Source of the DNA: Paenibacillus cellulosilyticus
GTDB taxonomy: Bacteria; Bacillota; Bacilli; Paenibacillales; Paenibacillaceae
NCBI RefSeq assembly: GCF_003182255.1
Contig: NZ_QGTQ01000008.1
Span: forward strand, 166,076-230,075
DNA length: 64,000 bases
Direction: 5' to 3'
The notes beneath the pieces are model-generated. The model was not told the DNA's origin and did no database searches. It was given only the letters and a program-made list of their open reading frames with translations. Below are positions 41,901 through 50,103 of the stretch, piece by piece (positions within the stretch are counted from its first letter, which is position 1; each line of letters begins with the position of its first letter). A program made the position numbers and the translations under genes.

Positions 41901-42582
41901 AGATCGCGCGCTGACCGAACGCATAACCGATGGACATATCCTGAAGGCTATTAGGATCTTGGTTGACGTTCTGCGGGAATTCACATTTGACCGCGGACGC
42001 TGCGGCTGCATCGATTTGATAATAATATTTAGGGCCATTAATATGACCGGAAACAATGAGCAGCGGCGCTTGCCCGTCATCCGAAGTGCCGATGAGCATT
42101 TTCTCAGCGCCAAATGCCTTGTCGACTCCGGTAACCGCCTTAGTCAAAGCGCCGAATGAGTGCCAATCCGTCTGCGTGTAATCATCCGATAGCATAGAAG
42201 CAATGTATATTGTCGTTGCCGCTTCCCCTGCCTTGCTCAGCGCGACAGCGACCGTGATGCTGCCTTTTTTGTCCTGCGACACAGCAAACGTTCTTGCAGT
42301 AGTGTGCTCTATGAATCCACTGCTTAGTTCAATAGCGGAGAATCCAGTTGCAGACGATTCATCGTATTTGAGCAGTCGAAATACATCATCCGTTCCAATC
42401 GAGAAGATCATTGGCTTGCCTTGGCTGTCCTGTACGACCGCGATATTTGAATTCGGCTCTAAAATGGACGGCGGTTGATGGTTCTTCATCAACTCACTTG
42501 CGATATGGCATGTAACCTGCGATGTCCCCTCCAAGTTCGACGCTGGCAGTGTAACGATATCCGAAGGATATTGATTTTCCAT
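38938..42582 (-). CDS. Unknown 1214-residue protein with propeller-like N-part and hydrophobic C-part
   Basis: I do not recognise a family. Residues 1 to about 420 contain six or seven repeating strands of the type 'QDSQGKPMIFSIG ... VFRLLKY' and 'WAMCSPNKLYYIYGK', which suggests a beta-propeller. About 430-530 looks Ig-like (GAPLQGCKLRITSSEWMYVQ, DLMGNVTIVQM). From about 640 come long amphipathic and hydrophobic helices (TYLQDGISFVLEKVGDGLTF, ALNWVLKLVGIDLNKVLEWL). The last 250 residues hold four likely membrane helices (IVILTFSSIKILLSGIG, VALVLPWIIA, LPALFALVAINTTFGL). There is no signal peptide. GGAGG lies 12 bases before the ATG. It is the second gene of an operon with the 545-residue protein, 42 bases apart. 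A membrane-active secreted or cell-associated effector is one possible reading, but this is inference only. Confidence 0.75.
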   Translation of the reverse strand: MENQYPSDIVTLPASNLEGTSQVTCHIASELMKNHQPPSILEPNSNIAVVQDSQGKPMIFSIGTDDVFRLLKYDESSATGFSAIELSSGFIEHTTARTFAVSQDKKGSITVAVALSKAGEAATTIYIASMLSDDYTQTDWHSFGALTKAVTGVDKAFGAEKMLIGTSDDGQAPLLIVSGHINGPKYYYQIDAAAASAVKCEFPQNVNQDPNSLQDMSIGYAFGQRAIYFLYKIGNSQTLECSTIANSKLGKMHYDYSPGNQKIDPSFRNLHYNCLSTPTGAQTNPLLLSSDLYVGTNTGIYVFKDAKIRSMQKVTDKLQDVHEIIVKEDRDNISIWAMCSPNKLYYIYGKKGSTYSWNEPVLFSGSAIHIAPIRSHLKLANELFLVNQDQSLTHYWQDPQSTLWQQRVMNFAHAGKTLEFNSFTTHIHLDNDQGAPLQGCKLRITSSEWMYVQMNGLTYSLDQHNAAEVETDLMGNVTIVQMTSDISSAIYHVEADFLDKTLNIYPNGRIHKGLQVIKSGGDLKKAVTADGKPVVTAQLDDKTLDGVASSIAQISDAGASFMAGAGTSANTFVSVTDQAVKHTGLLNVSHLPTGFVTGMKVQNGLLQPYVPLVQPKLLGDIFDDIGSVAGDVFHTLEHVFETAIQYIRDGVTYLQDGISFVLEKVGDGLTFVLTLADKVMKIALKTLGCVFKALNWVLKLVGIDLNKVLEWLGRLLGWTDILETSDRLIDMFNGVCDSLVEAIPAMRANITGTLEAIEHQIAEPSIVDKFKQSNIEKPSIIGTGIAALFQNPMTNWPMYHILHGNFFSGSGSSGGDDSGIAQQIQQTLGKFVDQGLFTAETALQLMIETFIEEIPKLAIGDILSKLLQIIAVASIETVKHTVEAVFSLGKILVQAIKEMLNEEVEVPILSSLLELIIGDRKLTLLRVFTLIAAIPTRIIYRIATGDSLANDKIGILQKDDLRNLITGQTSGLPKQLKLGETQQMTAAAVQNEALIRAEKEENKQKEEDGYKETVDVMNYFYIVLRSIEVVCANISLAEYTYTPNDGGARLPIARPILNFAQKTEIAWSALALGCVAYNIYETNTSVSMEISAYQIVILTFSSIKILLSGIGRYKPEYKIFARVFSMISYSVALVLPWIIASPNTDKNRSNNMRIASNVFLNLYKVIANVPAKIKTLPALFALVAINTTFGLTHVSLVAARIPTDKEDHVTFSIV

Positions 42583-42624
42583 ATTAATGATTAACCTCCT
42601 TAATGATCAGTTCGTCGCCTCGAC

Positions 42625-44262
42625 TTAGTTCTCCGCCTTATACGTCAGTTCAAGCATGAAATTCCCTTCGTTGTCCGCCGATGGATTTTTGAAAAAGAAC
42701 ACTTGGCCGGCCGGCAGCATAATCGTCGTCTGACACACGTTCGAGAGATTGCCAAACACATTGCCGATATCGCCAATCCCCGGAATGTCCAGCTTGAACA
42801 CTTGGTCGAACAGATCATGGAAGAAATCCCCTGCCGAAAAGAAGGTAAGCACATCAAGAATCCCTTTAACGATCTCACCGAATATTTCAAACGCTTTGGC
42901 GCAGTCGTTCTTGCCCGAGTTAGACGAGGATTGATCAATCTTGAAGCTGTTGGTCATGGACAACACCGGGCGATTGTCGGCGACGGAAGCGATCAGCGAA
43001 ATCGTGCCGCTCCAGTCGACACTGCCCTGCGCCCAAGCATGAGCCGTACAAAAACCCATATCCCGCGATACATTTCGGTACAAAGCGATATGCCCATTGA
43101 AGTTGAGATCAATCTTGGAGGCTGCGGTGTTGTTGGCGATATTCACAGAGAACCTATTCACGTATTGGTTATCCCCGGAATTGACATCCGAGATATTGTA
43201 GGAGAACCCGTATGTCCCGTCAGGATTCACGTAAGCGCGCTTAGCATCCTCATATGGATTGCCCATCCCGACATGAATATGGTTGAGAATATGACCGTAA
43301 ATCCCAGAGCTCATCTGATCGAAAATCGGTCGAAGTAGAAACTCTTCCACCAGCACATGGTGCGAATAAATCATTTTGGCGTCGCACTGCTCTGTCGTTC
43401 CAATCCAGTTCGTATCGAATATACCAGGCGTTCCTTCAACTGATCTGTGCCCGCCCTTGGTCGCCAGTATGAAATTCAAGGTGCTCATGTTCGAGTTGTC
43501 GGCATCATGGAACATGGTGAACGTCGTACCTACGGGTTGAAGTGCGTCAGGCACTTGCAGCTGCGACGGTGGATCTGTGAGCGGCGTCGTGTGAATGGCG
43601 TAACCCAGAATATATGGGTTTCCCTTAGCCTGCAGCTCCCTCAAATAGGCTTGCATGAAGAGTACAAACTGCTCGCAGCCTAGATCGCCTGCATCCTTCC
43701 CCGTATCCGTATGCGTTGGATCGAAGCGAAGCAGATCGGTAGACTCGAAATCCATAAATAGCGAGTTGACGGTGAACATATGATCCATGAAATGATACAA
43801 CTGATCTTTGACCAAATCCGGAACCGATCGGTTGTTCGTTAACGACTCCTTCTCAACCGATTTCAAGTCCATCGTTATGGAAATCCCATATTTCCAATCC
43901 GTCATGTCATAGGCCACTAACTGGGCTTCCGGTCCGGCACCGTCCCATAGATAAGCAGTGCCAGATAAGAAGTTAAGCTCGAATACGATGTCCGTTCCAC
44001 TTCGCGCTATCGTAACTTGCGGGTGAATAACGCCATCGATACATGATTGCTTTGGCGTGCCGTCTGGGTTTCGAGGAATTTCATCTGAAGATGCTAGCAC
44101 TTGAAACACATACTTCTTGCTCGGTCGGTCGTAGGTTTTGAGTACAATGAATTCGGGTTGAATGATGCCCATTTGCAGCAGGTGCGTCAGCTGGTCATTC
44201 AGCGTCTTCTCCGTGATTGATACGACCATGTCATATTGCTCGAAGATCAGTTTGTTGTTCAT
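42625..44262 (-). CDS. Unknown 545-residue protein, possibly TULIP/P47-like
   Basis: First gene of the operon. The opening IFEQYDMVVSITEKTLNDQL and LLQMGIIQ recall the start of P47/OrfX-type TULIP proteins of clostridial toxin clusters, where a soluble lipid-binding fold is built from beta-strand repeats. The match is weak and by eye only. The middle has FTMFHDADNSNMSTLNFILAT and CDAKMIYSHHVLVEEFLLRPIF. A helical hydrophobic insert lies near 465-505 (GILDVLTFFSAGDFFHDLF), and the C-terminus is beta-rich. No signal peptide, no enzyme motif. AGGAGG lies 12 bases before the ATG. It is co-transcribed with the 1214-residue gene. Confidence 0.75.
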   Translation of the reverse strand: MNNKLIFEQYDMVVSITEKTLNDQLTHLLQMGIIQPEFIVLKTYDRPSKKYVFQVLASSDEIPRNPDGTPKQSCIDGVIHPQVTIARSGTDIVFELNFLSGTAYLWDGAGPEAQLVAYDMTDWKYGISITMDLKSVEKESLTNNRSVPDLVKDQLYHFMDHMFTVNSLFMDFESTDLLRFDPTHTDTGKDAGDLGCEQFVLFMQAYLRELQAKGNPYILGYAIHTTPLTDPPSQLQVPDALQPVGTTFTMFHDADNSNMSTLNFILATKGGHRSVEGTPGIFDTNWIGTTEQCDAKMIYSHHVLVEEFLLRPIFDQMSSGIYGHILNHIHVGMGNPYEDAKRAYVNPDGTYGFSYNISDVNSGDNQYVNRFSVNIANNTAASKIDLNFNGHIALYRNVSRDMGFCTAHAWAQGSVDWSGTISLIASVADNRPVLSMTNSFKIDQSSSNSGKNDCAKAFEIFGEIVKGILDVLTFFSAGDFFHDLFDQVFKLDIPGIGDIGNVFGNLSNVCQTTIMLPAGQVFFFKNPSADNEGNFMLELTYKAEN

Positions 44263-44350
44263 CGAATGATTACGCCTCCTATTGTATCGCTTGCGTTTCA
44301 GCAGGTATTGTCTTCATGTTCACGATCTAAGCGTACAATTGCGAAATAAA

Positions 44351-44379
44351 AGAATAATGAAAAAACATCGAACGTCCAA
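44351..44379 (-). promoter_or_regulatory. Probable promoter of the large-protein operon
   Basis: Minus strand TTGGAC, 17-base spacer, TATTCT; lies between the response-regulator terminator and the operon, giving a leader of about 80 bases. Confidence 0.55.
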
Positions 44380-44383
44380 ACAG

Positions 44384-44417
44384 AAAAACCGCGAAGCATC
44401 AAGGCTTCGCGGTTTTT
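44384..44417 (-). terminator. Terminator of sensor kinase/SARP operon
   Basis: AAAAACCGCGAAGC pairs with GCTTCGCGGTTTTT around 6 bases; very strong, 12 bases past the response-regulator stop. Confidence 0.9.
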
Positions 44418-44428
44418 CTAAATATCAT

Positions 44429-45589
44429 TTATTGGTCCGTTTTCTTATTAGATAAGCGATTCATCGATATTCGATACAGCTCTTCCATCTCCTCGGAAGG
44501 CCCAATACCAAGTTCACGTTCAAGAAGCTGCGCATAATTCATGTACAGCGCCGTCAACCCTTTCTTATCCTTGGTCTGCACGCGAATAAGCATGAGATGC
44601 AGGACGATCGATTCTTCGAACGGGTAGCGATCGATTAGCTTGAGCAGCAGCTTAGATGCCGTGCTCATCTCTCGTATCGCAATTAATGCCGCAGCAAGCT
44701 TGACAGCGAATCCAATGTACAGTCGCACGATACGCTCCACTTCATGCGCTGCCCATACATAGGCTTTGTCTCCGAATAGATCGCCTGTATACAGTTGTTC
44801 AATCTTCATCGCATCCTCGATGTTGTCGGCATTAATCGCAGACAGCTTCACCAGTTGCCGCTCGAATGTGATGGAATCGATGGCGGGATCTAATAATTCA
44901 ATCGCATAGCCATCGTTCTCCGAACGTATCGCCTCACGCAAACCTAATGGTTCCAGTGACTTACGCAATTGATAGACGGTCGTATTCAAATAGTTGACTG
45001 CCCCTTCCAGATCCATGCCTCCGAAGATGTCTGTTAACAGTCTTGAACGTGGAATCCGCCTGCCCCGATGCAGGATGAGATAAGCGAACAACTCTGCGCA
45101 TTTGCGCGAAATCCATTTCACCCGTCCAGCCGCATTGCTAACAACGACGTCGCCAAGCATCGTGATGACGGTTTGTCCTAACGGAGTCGAGCTCGGTTGT
45201 GATGGAATGGATGTTGTGTGAGAGGCCCGCCATATCATCAAAGCGCGATTAACAGCACGTTGGAGCCTGTCTTGAGAGACGGGCTTGACTAAATAGTCTA
45301 GAACAGACAGCTCATAAGCTTCCAGAGCGAAATCCTTGTGGGATGTGACGAAAATGATCTGTACTTGAGAACCGGCGCGTTCCAGCTTCGACGTAAATTC
45401 CATGCCGTTCTCGCCATTCATGGAGATGTCGACGAATGCGAGGCCGATGTCTGTGTTGTCATTCAGAAAGCTGTGTGCAGACTGCGCGTCCGAGAAGGTG
45501 CCGGCTACTTGAATGCCAGGCAGCTTGCCTAGCATTTTGCTCAAGATCAGATGCATCGCTGGCTCATCGTCCACCACGATTACTTTCAC
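44429..45589 (-). CDS. Response regulator with SARP-type (winged HTH and BTAD) output
   Basis: 386 residues. Receiver domain 1-120: MKVIVVDDEPAMHLILSKML, phospho-Asp in GLAFVDISMNGENGME near 54, and the Lys in LVKPVS. Then a winged HTH near 140-230 (ISRKCAELFAYLILHRGRRIPR, YLNTTVYQLRKSL), and a bacterial transcriptional activation domain of helical repeats (KIEQLYTGDLFGDKAYVWAA, LLKLIDRYPFEESIVLHLM). The partner of the upstream kinase, whose gene it overlaps by 26 bases. The operon of unknown large proteins starts just downstream, so it is a candidate target. Confidence 0.9.
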   Translation of the reverse strand: MKVIVVDDEPAMHLILSKMLGKLPGIQVAGTFSDAQSAHSFLNDNTDIGLAFVDISMNGENGMEFTSKLERAGSQVQIIFVTSHKDFALEAYELSVLDYLVKPVSQDRLQRAVNRALMIWRASHTTSIPSQPSSTPLGQTVITMLGDVVVSNAAGRVKWISRKCAELFAYLILHRGRRIPRSRLLTDIFGGMDLEGAVNYLNTTVYQLRKSLEPLGLREAIRSENDGYAIELLDPAIDSITFERQLVKLSAINADNIEDAMKIEQLYTGDLFGDKAYVWAAHEVERIVRLYIGFAVKLAAALIAIREMSTASKLLLKLIDRYPFEESIVLHLMLIRVQTKDKKGLTALYMNYAQLLERELGIGPSEEMEELYRISMNRLSNKKTDQ

Positions 45590-47393
45590 GACGCCGCTCC
45601 TCTCTAGGATCGTCTGTCACGCCGCTCCTACCCTCAGACATCGACCCCGGTAATGTGAAACAGAACGTTGAGCCTTCACCAGACACACTGTTGAACCACA
45701 GGCTGCCTCCATGCATATGGACGAATTCACGGGCCAGCACAACCCCGAACCGCGTATTGCCGGCTTCCTCCCCATTAGCTGGCGCCTTGAATATTGGTTC
45801 TTCTTGACGCAGCAGCTCCGCGGTTAGCTCATCGATCCCTTCCCCATTATCACGGATGCATACCGTAACCTGATCGCCCTCCAATGTTGCCACAACCTCT
45901 ACCCATCCGCCTATGTGCGTATATTTGATCGCGTTCGCGATTAAGTTCCGCAGTATAAAATCAAGCATTTCTTTATCTGCACTTACCGTAATTCTGTCAT
46001 CAATTCGCTCTGTCAAACGAATGAGCTTAAGGCCTGCCTTCGATCCAGCAATGGATAACGTTTGATACACGACCTGCTGCAAATTCCAATCAAGCGGATG
46101 AAACATGACTTTGCCATTCTGACTTCGATACCAATCCAGCAAATTCTCAACGAGCTGGAATGTGCCCTGCACCTGTCGCTGCAGCTCTAGGAACACCTCG
46201 GCGTGTTGATCTTCGGTCGCCGCCAGTTCTTCTCCGAGCAGCTCGGTTAGGTTCACGAGAATGGCTATCGGATCGCGAATATCATGCGCAACGATCGTGA
46301 AGAGCTTGTCTTTGAATGCGTTCAGCTCCGAGAGCTGTCTAGCATTCTCACGCAGCTGTGCTTCGTTCGCCTTCAGCTGGGTAATGTCGTAGAACAGAAT
46401 CATTTTACCAATAGCAACATCTGAATCGTAAATATAGGTCACGCTGCATAGATAGAACCTGTCCCCTTCGGGCTTGTGACGATGGAACGGAACACGTTCA
46501 TCCCATGCATCAGCAGATCGTATAAACTCGACCAGTTCAGGTACATGCGATAGCAGATCACCAACATAGGCCGGATACTGCTTCTTCGTGTGAAGCTCGG
46601 GAAGCACTAGCTCCGCCGCACGATTGTAGCCTACGATTCGATCCTCATCATCCAGAAGAACGACGCCGTCGCGTATGGTATCAAACAGCTGCGTCATTGC
46701 AATTGGCGTGAAACGGAGCAAATGAAACTTCAGTATCCCCCATACATAGAGCATGCCAGATGCAACAAATCCGAAAGGGGTAAGATCTACAACGATTCCA
46801 AACCAGAAGAACATATTGCACAGCATTGGAGCGGCGGCAGCCATGGCCAATACAATAATCTGCCTCCGTACGATCCTCGAGGAGTTCCAATATTTCGGCA
46901 ACAATAAAATGTATCCGCATAGAAGAACAAAGTAGTTATAGAGCACATGAACTTGATAGCCAACCCCTTTGACTGTGGTGTACAAAGGAATTAACGCATC
47001 CTTGTTCAAGCTGTAGCTCTCATAGATGAGATGATGCCAATCGTTGGTGAGATGTAGGAAGAAGATTGCTGTAGGGATGAAGAATAACACGAGTGCAAGG
47101 CGCCTTCGATACCGGCTGACTGTCCCAGTAAATTGAATGACTTGATAGAACCAAAGCGTCGAGATGAACGGAATGCCTATGTATTCGATTTGCAGAGCTA
47201 GCTTTACTTCTTGCAGGTTACTGCTTAGAAGTTCGAACGCATACCCAACAGCATAGAAAGATGCCCCGATCATGATCAGAATCAGCGTTCTGGCAACCGG
47301 CAGATGGCGCTTCTGATAGGAGAGGAAAGCGATATATATCATTACGACCGCTGCAAGGATAAGTAGTAATGACATCCATTTGATTTGATCCAT
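45564..47393 (-). CDS. 7TM sensor histidine kinase with PAS domain
   Basis: 609 residues. Seven N-terminal membrane helices of the HisKA_7TM type (about 7-230), then a PAS domain near 240-355 (LFDTIRDGVVLLDDEDRIVGYNRAA). The dimerisation His lies in FTIVAHDIRDPIAILVNL near 387 and the ATPase has NLIANAIKYTHIGG near 500, then IRDNGEGID and FGVVLAREFVHMHGG. The C-terminus overlaps the response-regulator gene by 26 bases and reads RERRRESNRGG-like residues that may be a by-product of the overlap. AGGGGTT precedes the ATG. It would sense a membrane or external signal. Confidence 0.9.
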   Translation of the reverse strand: MDQIKWMSLLLILAAVVMIYIAFLSYQKRHLPVARTLILIMIGASFYAVGYAFELLSSNLQEVKLALQIEYIGIPFISTLWFYQVIQFTGTVSRYRRRLALVLFFIPTAIFFLHLTNDWHHLIYESYSLNKDALIPLYTTVKGVGYQVHVLYNYFVLLCGYILLLPKYWNSSRIVRRQIIVLAMAAAAPMLCNMFFWFGIVVDLTPFGFVASGMLYVWGILKFHLLRFTPIAMTQLFDTIRDGVVLLDDEDRIVGYNRAAELVLPELHTKKQYPAYVGDLLSHVPELVEFIRSADAWDERVPFHRHKPEGDRFYLCSVTYIYDSDVAIGKMILFYDITQLKANEAQLRENARQLSELNAFKDKLFTIVAHDIRDPIAILVNLTELLGEELAATEDQHAEVFLELQRQVQGTFQLVENLLDWYRSQNGKVMFHPLDWNLQQVVYQTLSIAGSKAGLKLIRLTERIDDRITVSADKEMLDFILRNLIANAIKYTHIGGWVEVVATLEGDQVTVCIRDNGEGIDELTAELLRQEEPIFKAPANGEEAGNTRFGVVLAREFVHMHGGSLWFNSVSGEGSTFCFTLPGSMSEGRSGVTDDPREERRRESNRGGR

Positions 47394-47458
47394 AGCGTAG
47401 TTAACCCCTATATGTTCTTACGAATAAAGTTTTCAACACCATTATATTCCTGAAACAT

Positions 47459-47487
47459 ATCGTATCGTGAAATGGTCTTGTTATCAA
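47459..47487 (-). promoter_or_regulatory. Promoter of the kinase/SARP operon
   Basis: Minus strand TTGATA, 17-base spacer, TACGAT; about 60 bases upstream of the kinase start. Confidence 0.6.
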
Positions 47488-47576
47488 GAACAATAGTTAA
47501 GATGATAAAATATTTCGATGTTGTGGAAGCACGCGAGCACCCCGGCAGAAGGCCTTTTCGGAGGAAAGAGCGTGAT

Positions 47577-47608
47577 AAAAGCGCAGCTGCTTCGGCAACT
47601 GCGCTTTT
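47577..47608 (-). terminator. Terminator of LysR gene
   Basis: AAAAGCGCAG pairs with CTGCGCTTTT with inner GCTTCGGC; directly past the LysR stop. Confidence 0.85.
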
Positions 47609-47621
47609 ACGGATGTTTGGA

Positions 47622-48515
47622 TCACTTCGCAGCTCCGCTTGATGTGAACGCATCGAAATAGTCGACGACAACCTCTCGGAATTGTTGTGCGGCTCGCGAG
47701 ATATATCGGCTTTTGTGCCATAATAATGCGATTTCCCTCGCCAATTGTTGATCCTCGATGGCAATATAGTGGATGCTGTCACGCGCGTACCTTGCTGTAC
47801 TTGGGATGAAGGCGATTCCGATTTCCGCTTCAACCAATGCGCTCAACCTTGCTGGCTCATCCCCTTCGAATATGTACTGCGGTTCAAATCCTACCGATCT
47901 GCATACCTCATCGACCCAATCGCGAGTCCCATACCCTTTCTTCACCCCAACAAACCATTCGTCTTTCAATTCGATTAACGAAATGCTTGTTCGATGTGCG
48001 AAGCGATGTCCTGCCGGCACAGCGACGACGACCGGATCAACACATACGATCTGACACTCGATGTCTTCGTTCTGAATCGGCGGAGAGCATAAGCAGAAAT
48101 CGACCTCTCCTCGGCGCAGAAGCGTGACCATCTCCTGCGTCGTTAGCATCTGGACATGGAATTGAATATCCGGCAGCTGCTTCCGAAACTCACGAAGAAT
48201 CGATGGCAGCGTACTTGCGGTGGTGACCGCTAATTTGAGGGCACGGTGCTCATGCTTCGTTAGATCCTCGATTTCCAGCCTTCCTTGCTCTAATTCGAGC
48301 ATAGCCCTCTCCGCACGGCGCAGGAACCGAATGCCGAACTCATTCAATCGGAGATTTCTCCCGGTTCGATCGAACAACGGTGCTCCAAGGTCCTCTTCAA
48401 GACGTTGAATCGTTTTACTAAGTGAAGATTGCGTGACATGCAGTGTGCGTGCCGCTTCGGTGACATGCTCCAGTCTCGCGACCGTAATAAAGTATTGGAT
48501 TTGAAGAAGCTCCAT
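47622..48515 (-). CDS. LysR-family regulator
   Basis: 297 residues. N-terminal winged HTH: MELLQIQYFITVARLEHVTEAARTLHVTQSSLSKTIQRLEEDLGAPLF-type pattern over residues 1-50. The effector-binding domain runs from about 90 with a periplasmic-binding-like fold (VTTASTLPSILREFRKQLP, VVVAVPAGHRFA, EAEIGIAFIPSTAR). GAGAGGAG lies before the ATG. Divergent from a DHA2 exporter, 114 bases apart, and probably its regulator. Inducer unknown. Confidence 0.9.
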   Translation of the reverse strand: MELLQIQYFITVARLEHVTEAARTLHVTQSSLSKTIQRLEEDLGAPLFDRTGRNLRLNEFGIRFLRRAERAMLELEQGRLEIEDLTKHEHRALKLAVTTASTLPSILREFRKQLPDIQFHVQMLTTQEMVTLLRRGEVDFCLCSPPIQNEDIECQIVCVDPVVVAVPAGHRFAHRTSISLIELKDEWFVGVKKGYGTRDWVDEVCRSVGFEPQYIFEGDEPARLSALVEAEIGIAFIPSTARYARDSIHYIAIEDQQLAREIALLWHKSRYISRAAQQFREVVVDYFDAFTSSGAAK

Positions 48516-48587
48516 CTCACGATTCTCCTCTCATTCCTTCTAGTCAATGAGATCATAACATGAAATGCGTTGGAGTAAATCAATGAC

Positions 48588-48599
48588 ATCTTGTAAGAT
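48588..48599. promoter_or_regulatory. Small inverted repeat in LysR-exporter gap
   Basis: ATCTT-GT-AAGAT, about 30 bases before the exporter start. LysR sites are often loose T-N11-A palindromes; this is only a candidate. Confidence 0.35.
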
Positions 48600-48629
48600 A
48601 GCATCACACAACGTAAGGGGGATGTATTC

Positions 48630-50036
48630 ATGGGTGCACGAAGCTGGTGGCTAATGATTGCTATAGGTCTGGGGATTATGCTGAACCCACTTAATTCATC
48701 GATGGTATCAGTCGCAATTCCTGACTTGCAGCAGGCGTTTGGACTTGATTTCACTAAGGTGTCTTGGATTATTTTCTCGTTCTATATTGCAAGTGCCGTA
48801 GCGCAGCCTGTCATGGGCAAGGCGAGCGATTTGTTCGGCCGCAGGAAGATTTTCATCATGGGCTTATTGGTCGCATTCGCAGCATCCTTATTCGCTCCGC
48901 TATCTACAAGCTTCGGATGGCTGATCGTATTCCGTGTCGTTCAATCGATCGGCACCAGTATGATGATTGCCGTTGGGATGGCGATCGTTCGCGTTCATGT
49001 GACAGAGAAGCAGGCAATCGCACTATCTGTGCTTAGCATTTTCTTATCTGGCGCTGCAGCCATTGGGCCGTTCATTGGCGGAATGTTAATGCACTGGTGG
49101 GATTGGCAAGCAATCTTCCTCGTCAATCTTCCCTTCGTTATCGGCAGCCTCGTGCTTGCTTGGCGCGTAGTACCAAAGGATGGTCGACCATCCTCTGAAC
49201 GTAATGGTACGTCTGTTCGTCAGTGGATCGCAAGGATGGACCCGCTAGGTATAGCGCTTTTTACAGGTGGATTAATTACCTTGCTGATCGGGTTACTCTC
49301 AGCCAAATCATCCGGTCATTTATCATTAACCAATATCATTGTTGGACTAATCGGCATTATACTCTTATTCGCATTCATCAAGCAGCAATTACGTACATCG
49401 TCTCCCTTCATTCCGCTGCGCACCTTCGCCCAGTATCCTTCTTTGACCTGGGTTAATGTTGAATTCATGCTCATGAACATGTTGTTCTACTCGGTCTTCT
49501 TCGGGCTTCCTTCCTATCTGCAGACAGTGCGTCATGTAAGTGAATATCATACCGGAATGTTGATGCTAAGCTTAGGGGTTTGTTCGCTCGCCGCTTCTCC
49601 AATTGCAGGTCGATGGGTTGAACGATCGGGTCCACGGCCAGCACTAATCGTATCTGCATTGCTCATGACCGTCGGATCGATATGGCTTATAACACTGAAT
49701 GAGCATTCGCCAGTAGTCCTTGTTAGTCTTGCTCTAGCAGCGTTTGGCATTAGCAACGGCTTGAATAGCGTTGGGATGCAGGCTGCCTTGTTCCGCAGCG
49801 CTCCGACCTCGATGATCGGTGTAGCGTCCGGCTTATTCCTCACATCACGATATATAGGTACTATTCTCTCTTCCCTATTAATCGGTGTCGTAATGGGCGG
49901 ACATTTCAGTTATCATGGTTTCCGCATGCTAAGCGTTATCCTTACAGTAATTGCGTTAACATTAGTTGTCATAAGCAAACGTCGTCGGCAAGAGATAAGC
50001 CCTAGGCAGCAAACGAAAGTGGAACAAGCAAGTTAG
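48630..50036 (+). CDS. DHA2-family MFS exporter
   Basis: 468 residues with 13 or 14 membrane helices. Helix 1 carries LNPLNSSMVSVAIPDL; motif A GKASDLFGRRKIF is near 63, and FLSGAAAIGPFIGGMLMHWWDW near 140 is the antiporter motif C region. It pumps drugs or related small molecules out of the cell. AAGGGGGA precedes the ATG. Divergent from the LysR gene, and followed by a strong terminator. Confidence 0.9.
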   Translation: MGARSWWLMIAIGLGIMLNPLNSSMVSVAIPDLQQAFGLDFTKVSWIIFSFYIASAVAQPVMGKASDLFGRRKIFIMGLLVAFAASLFAPLSTSFGWLIVFRVVQSIGTSMMIAVGMAIVRVHVTEKQAIALSVLSIFLSGAAAIGPFIGGMLMHWWDWQAIFLVNLPFVIGSLVLAWRVVPKDGRPSSERNGTSVRQWIARMDPLGIALFTGGLITLLIGLLSAKSSGHLSLTNIIVGLIGIILLFAFIKQQLRTSSPFIPLRTFAQYPSLTWVNVEFMLMNMLFYSVFFGLPSYLQTVRHVSEYHTGMLMLSLGVCSLAASPIAGRWVERSGPRPALIVSALLMTVGSIWLITLNEHSPVVLVSLALAAFGISNGLNSVGMQAALFRSAPTSMIGVASGLFLTSRYIGTILSSLLIGVVMGGHFSYHGFRMLSVILTVIALTLVVISKRRRQEISPRQQTKVEQAS

Positions 50037-50057
50037 TTGGTCGTACGGCACTACAAA

Positions 50058-50095
50058 AGACCGGTCCGTACCTATTGGAGGAACGAACCGGTCTT
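50058..50095. terminator. Bidirectional terminator
   Basis: AAGACCGGT pairs with ACCGGTCTT across a loop of 20 bases; between convergent exporter and lipoprotein genes. Confidence 0.8.
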
Positions 50096-50103
50096 CTTCG
50101 TTA

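Noticed and set aside
47408..47833. 141-codon minus-strand frame after the LysR gene
   Set aside because: Most of it overlaps the LysR gene in another frame; the part outside it contains the kinase promoter and the LysR terminator. No start or ribosome site.
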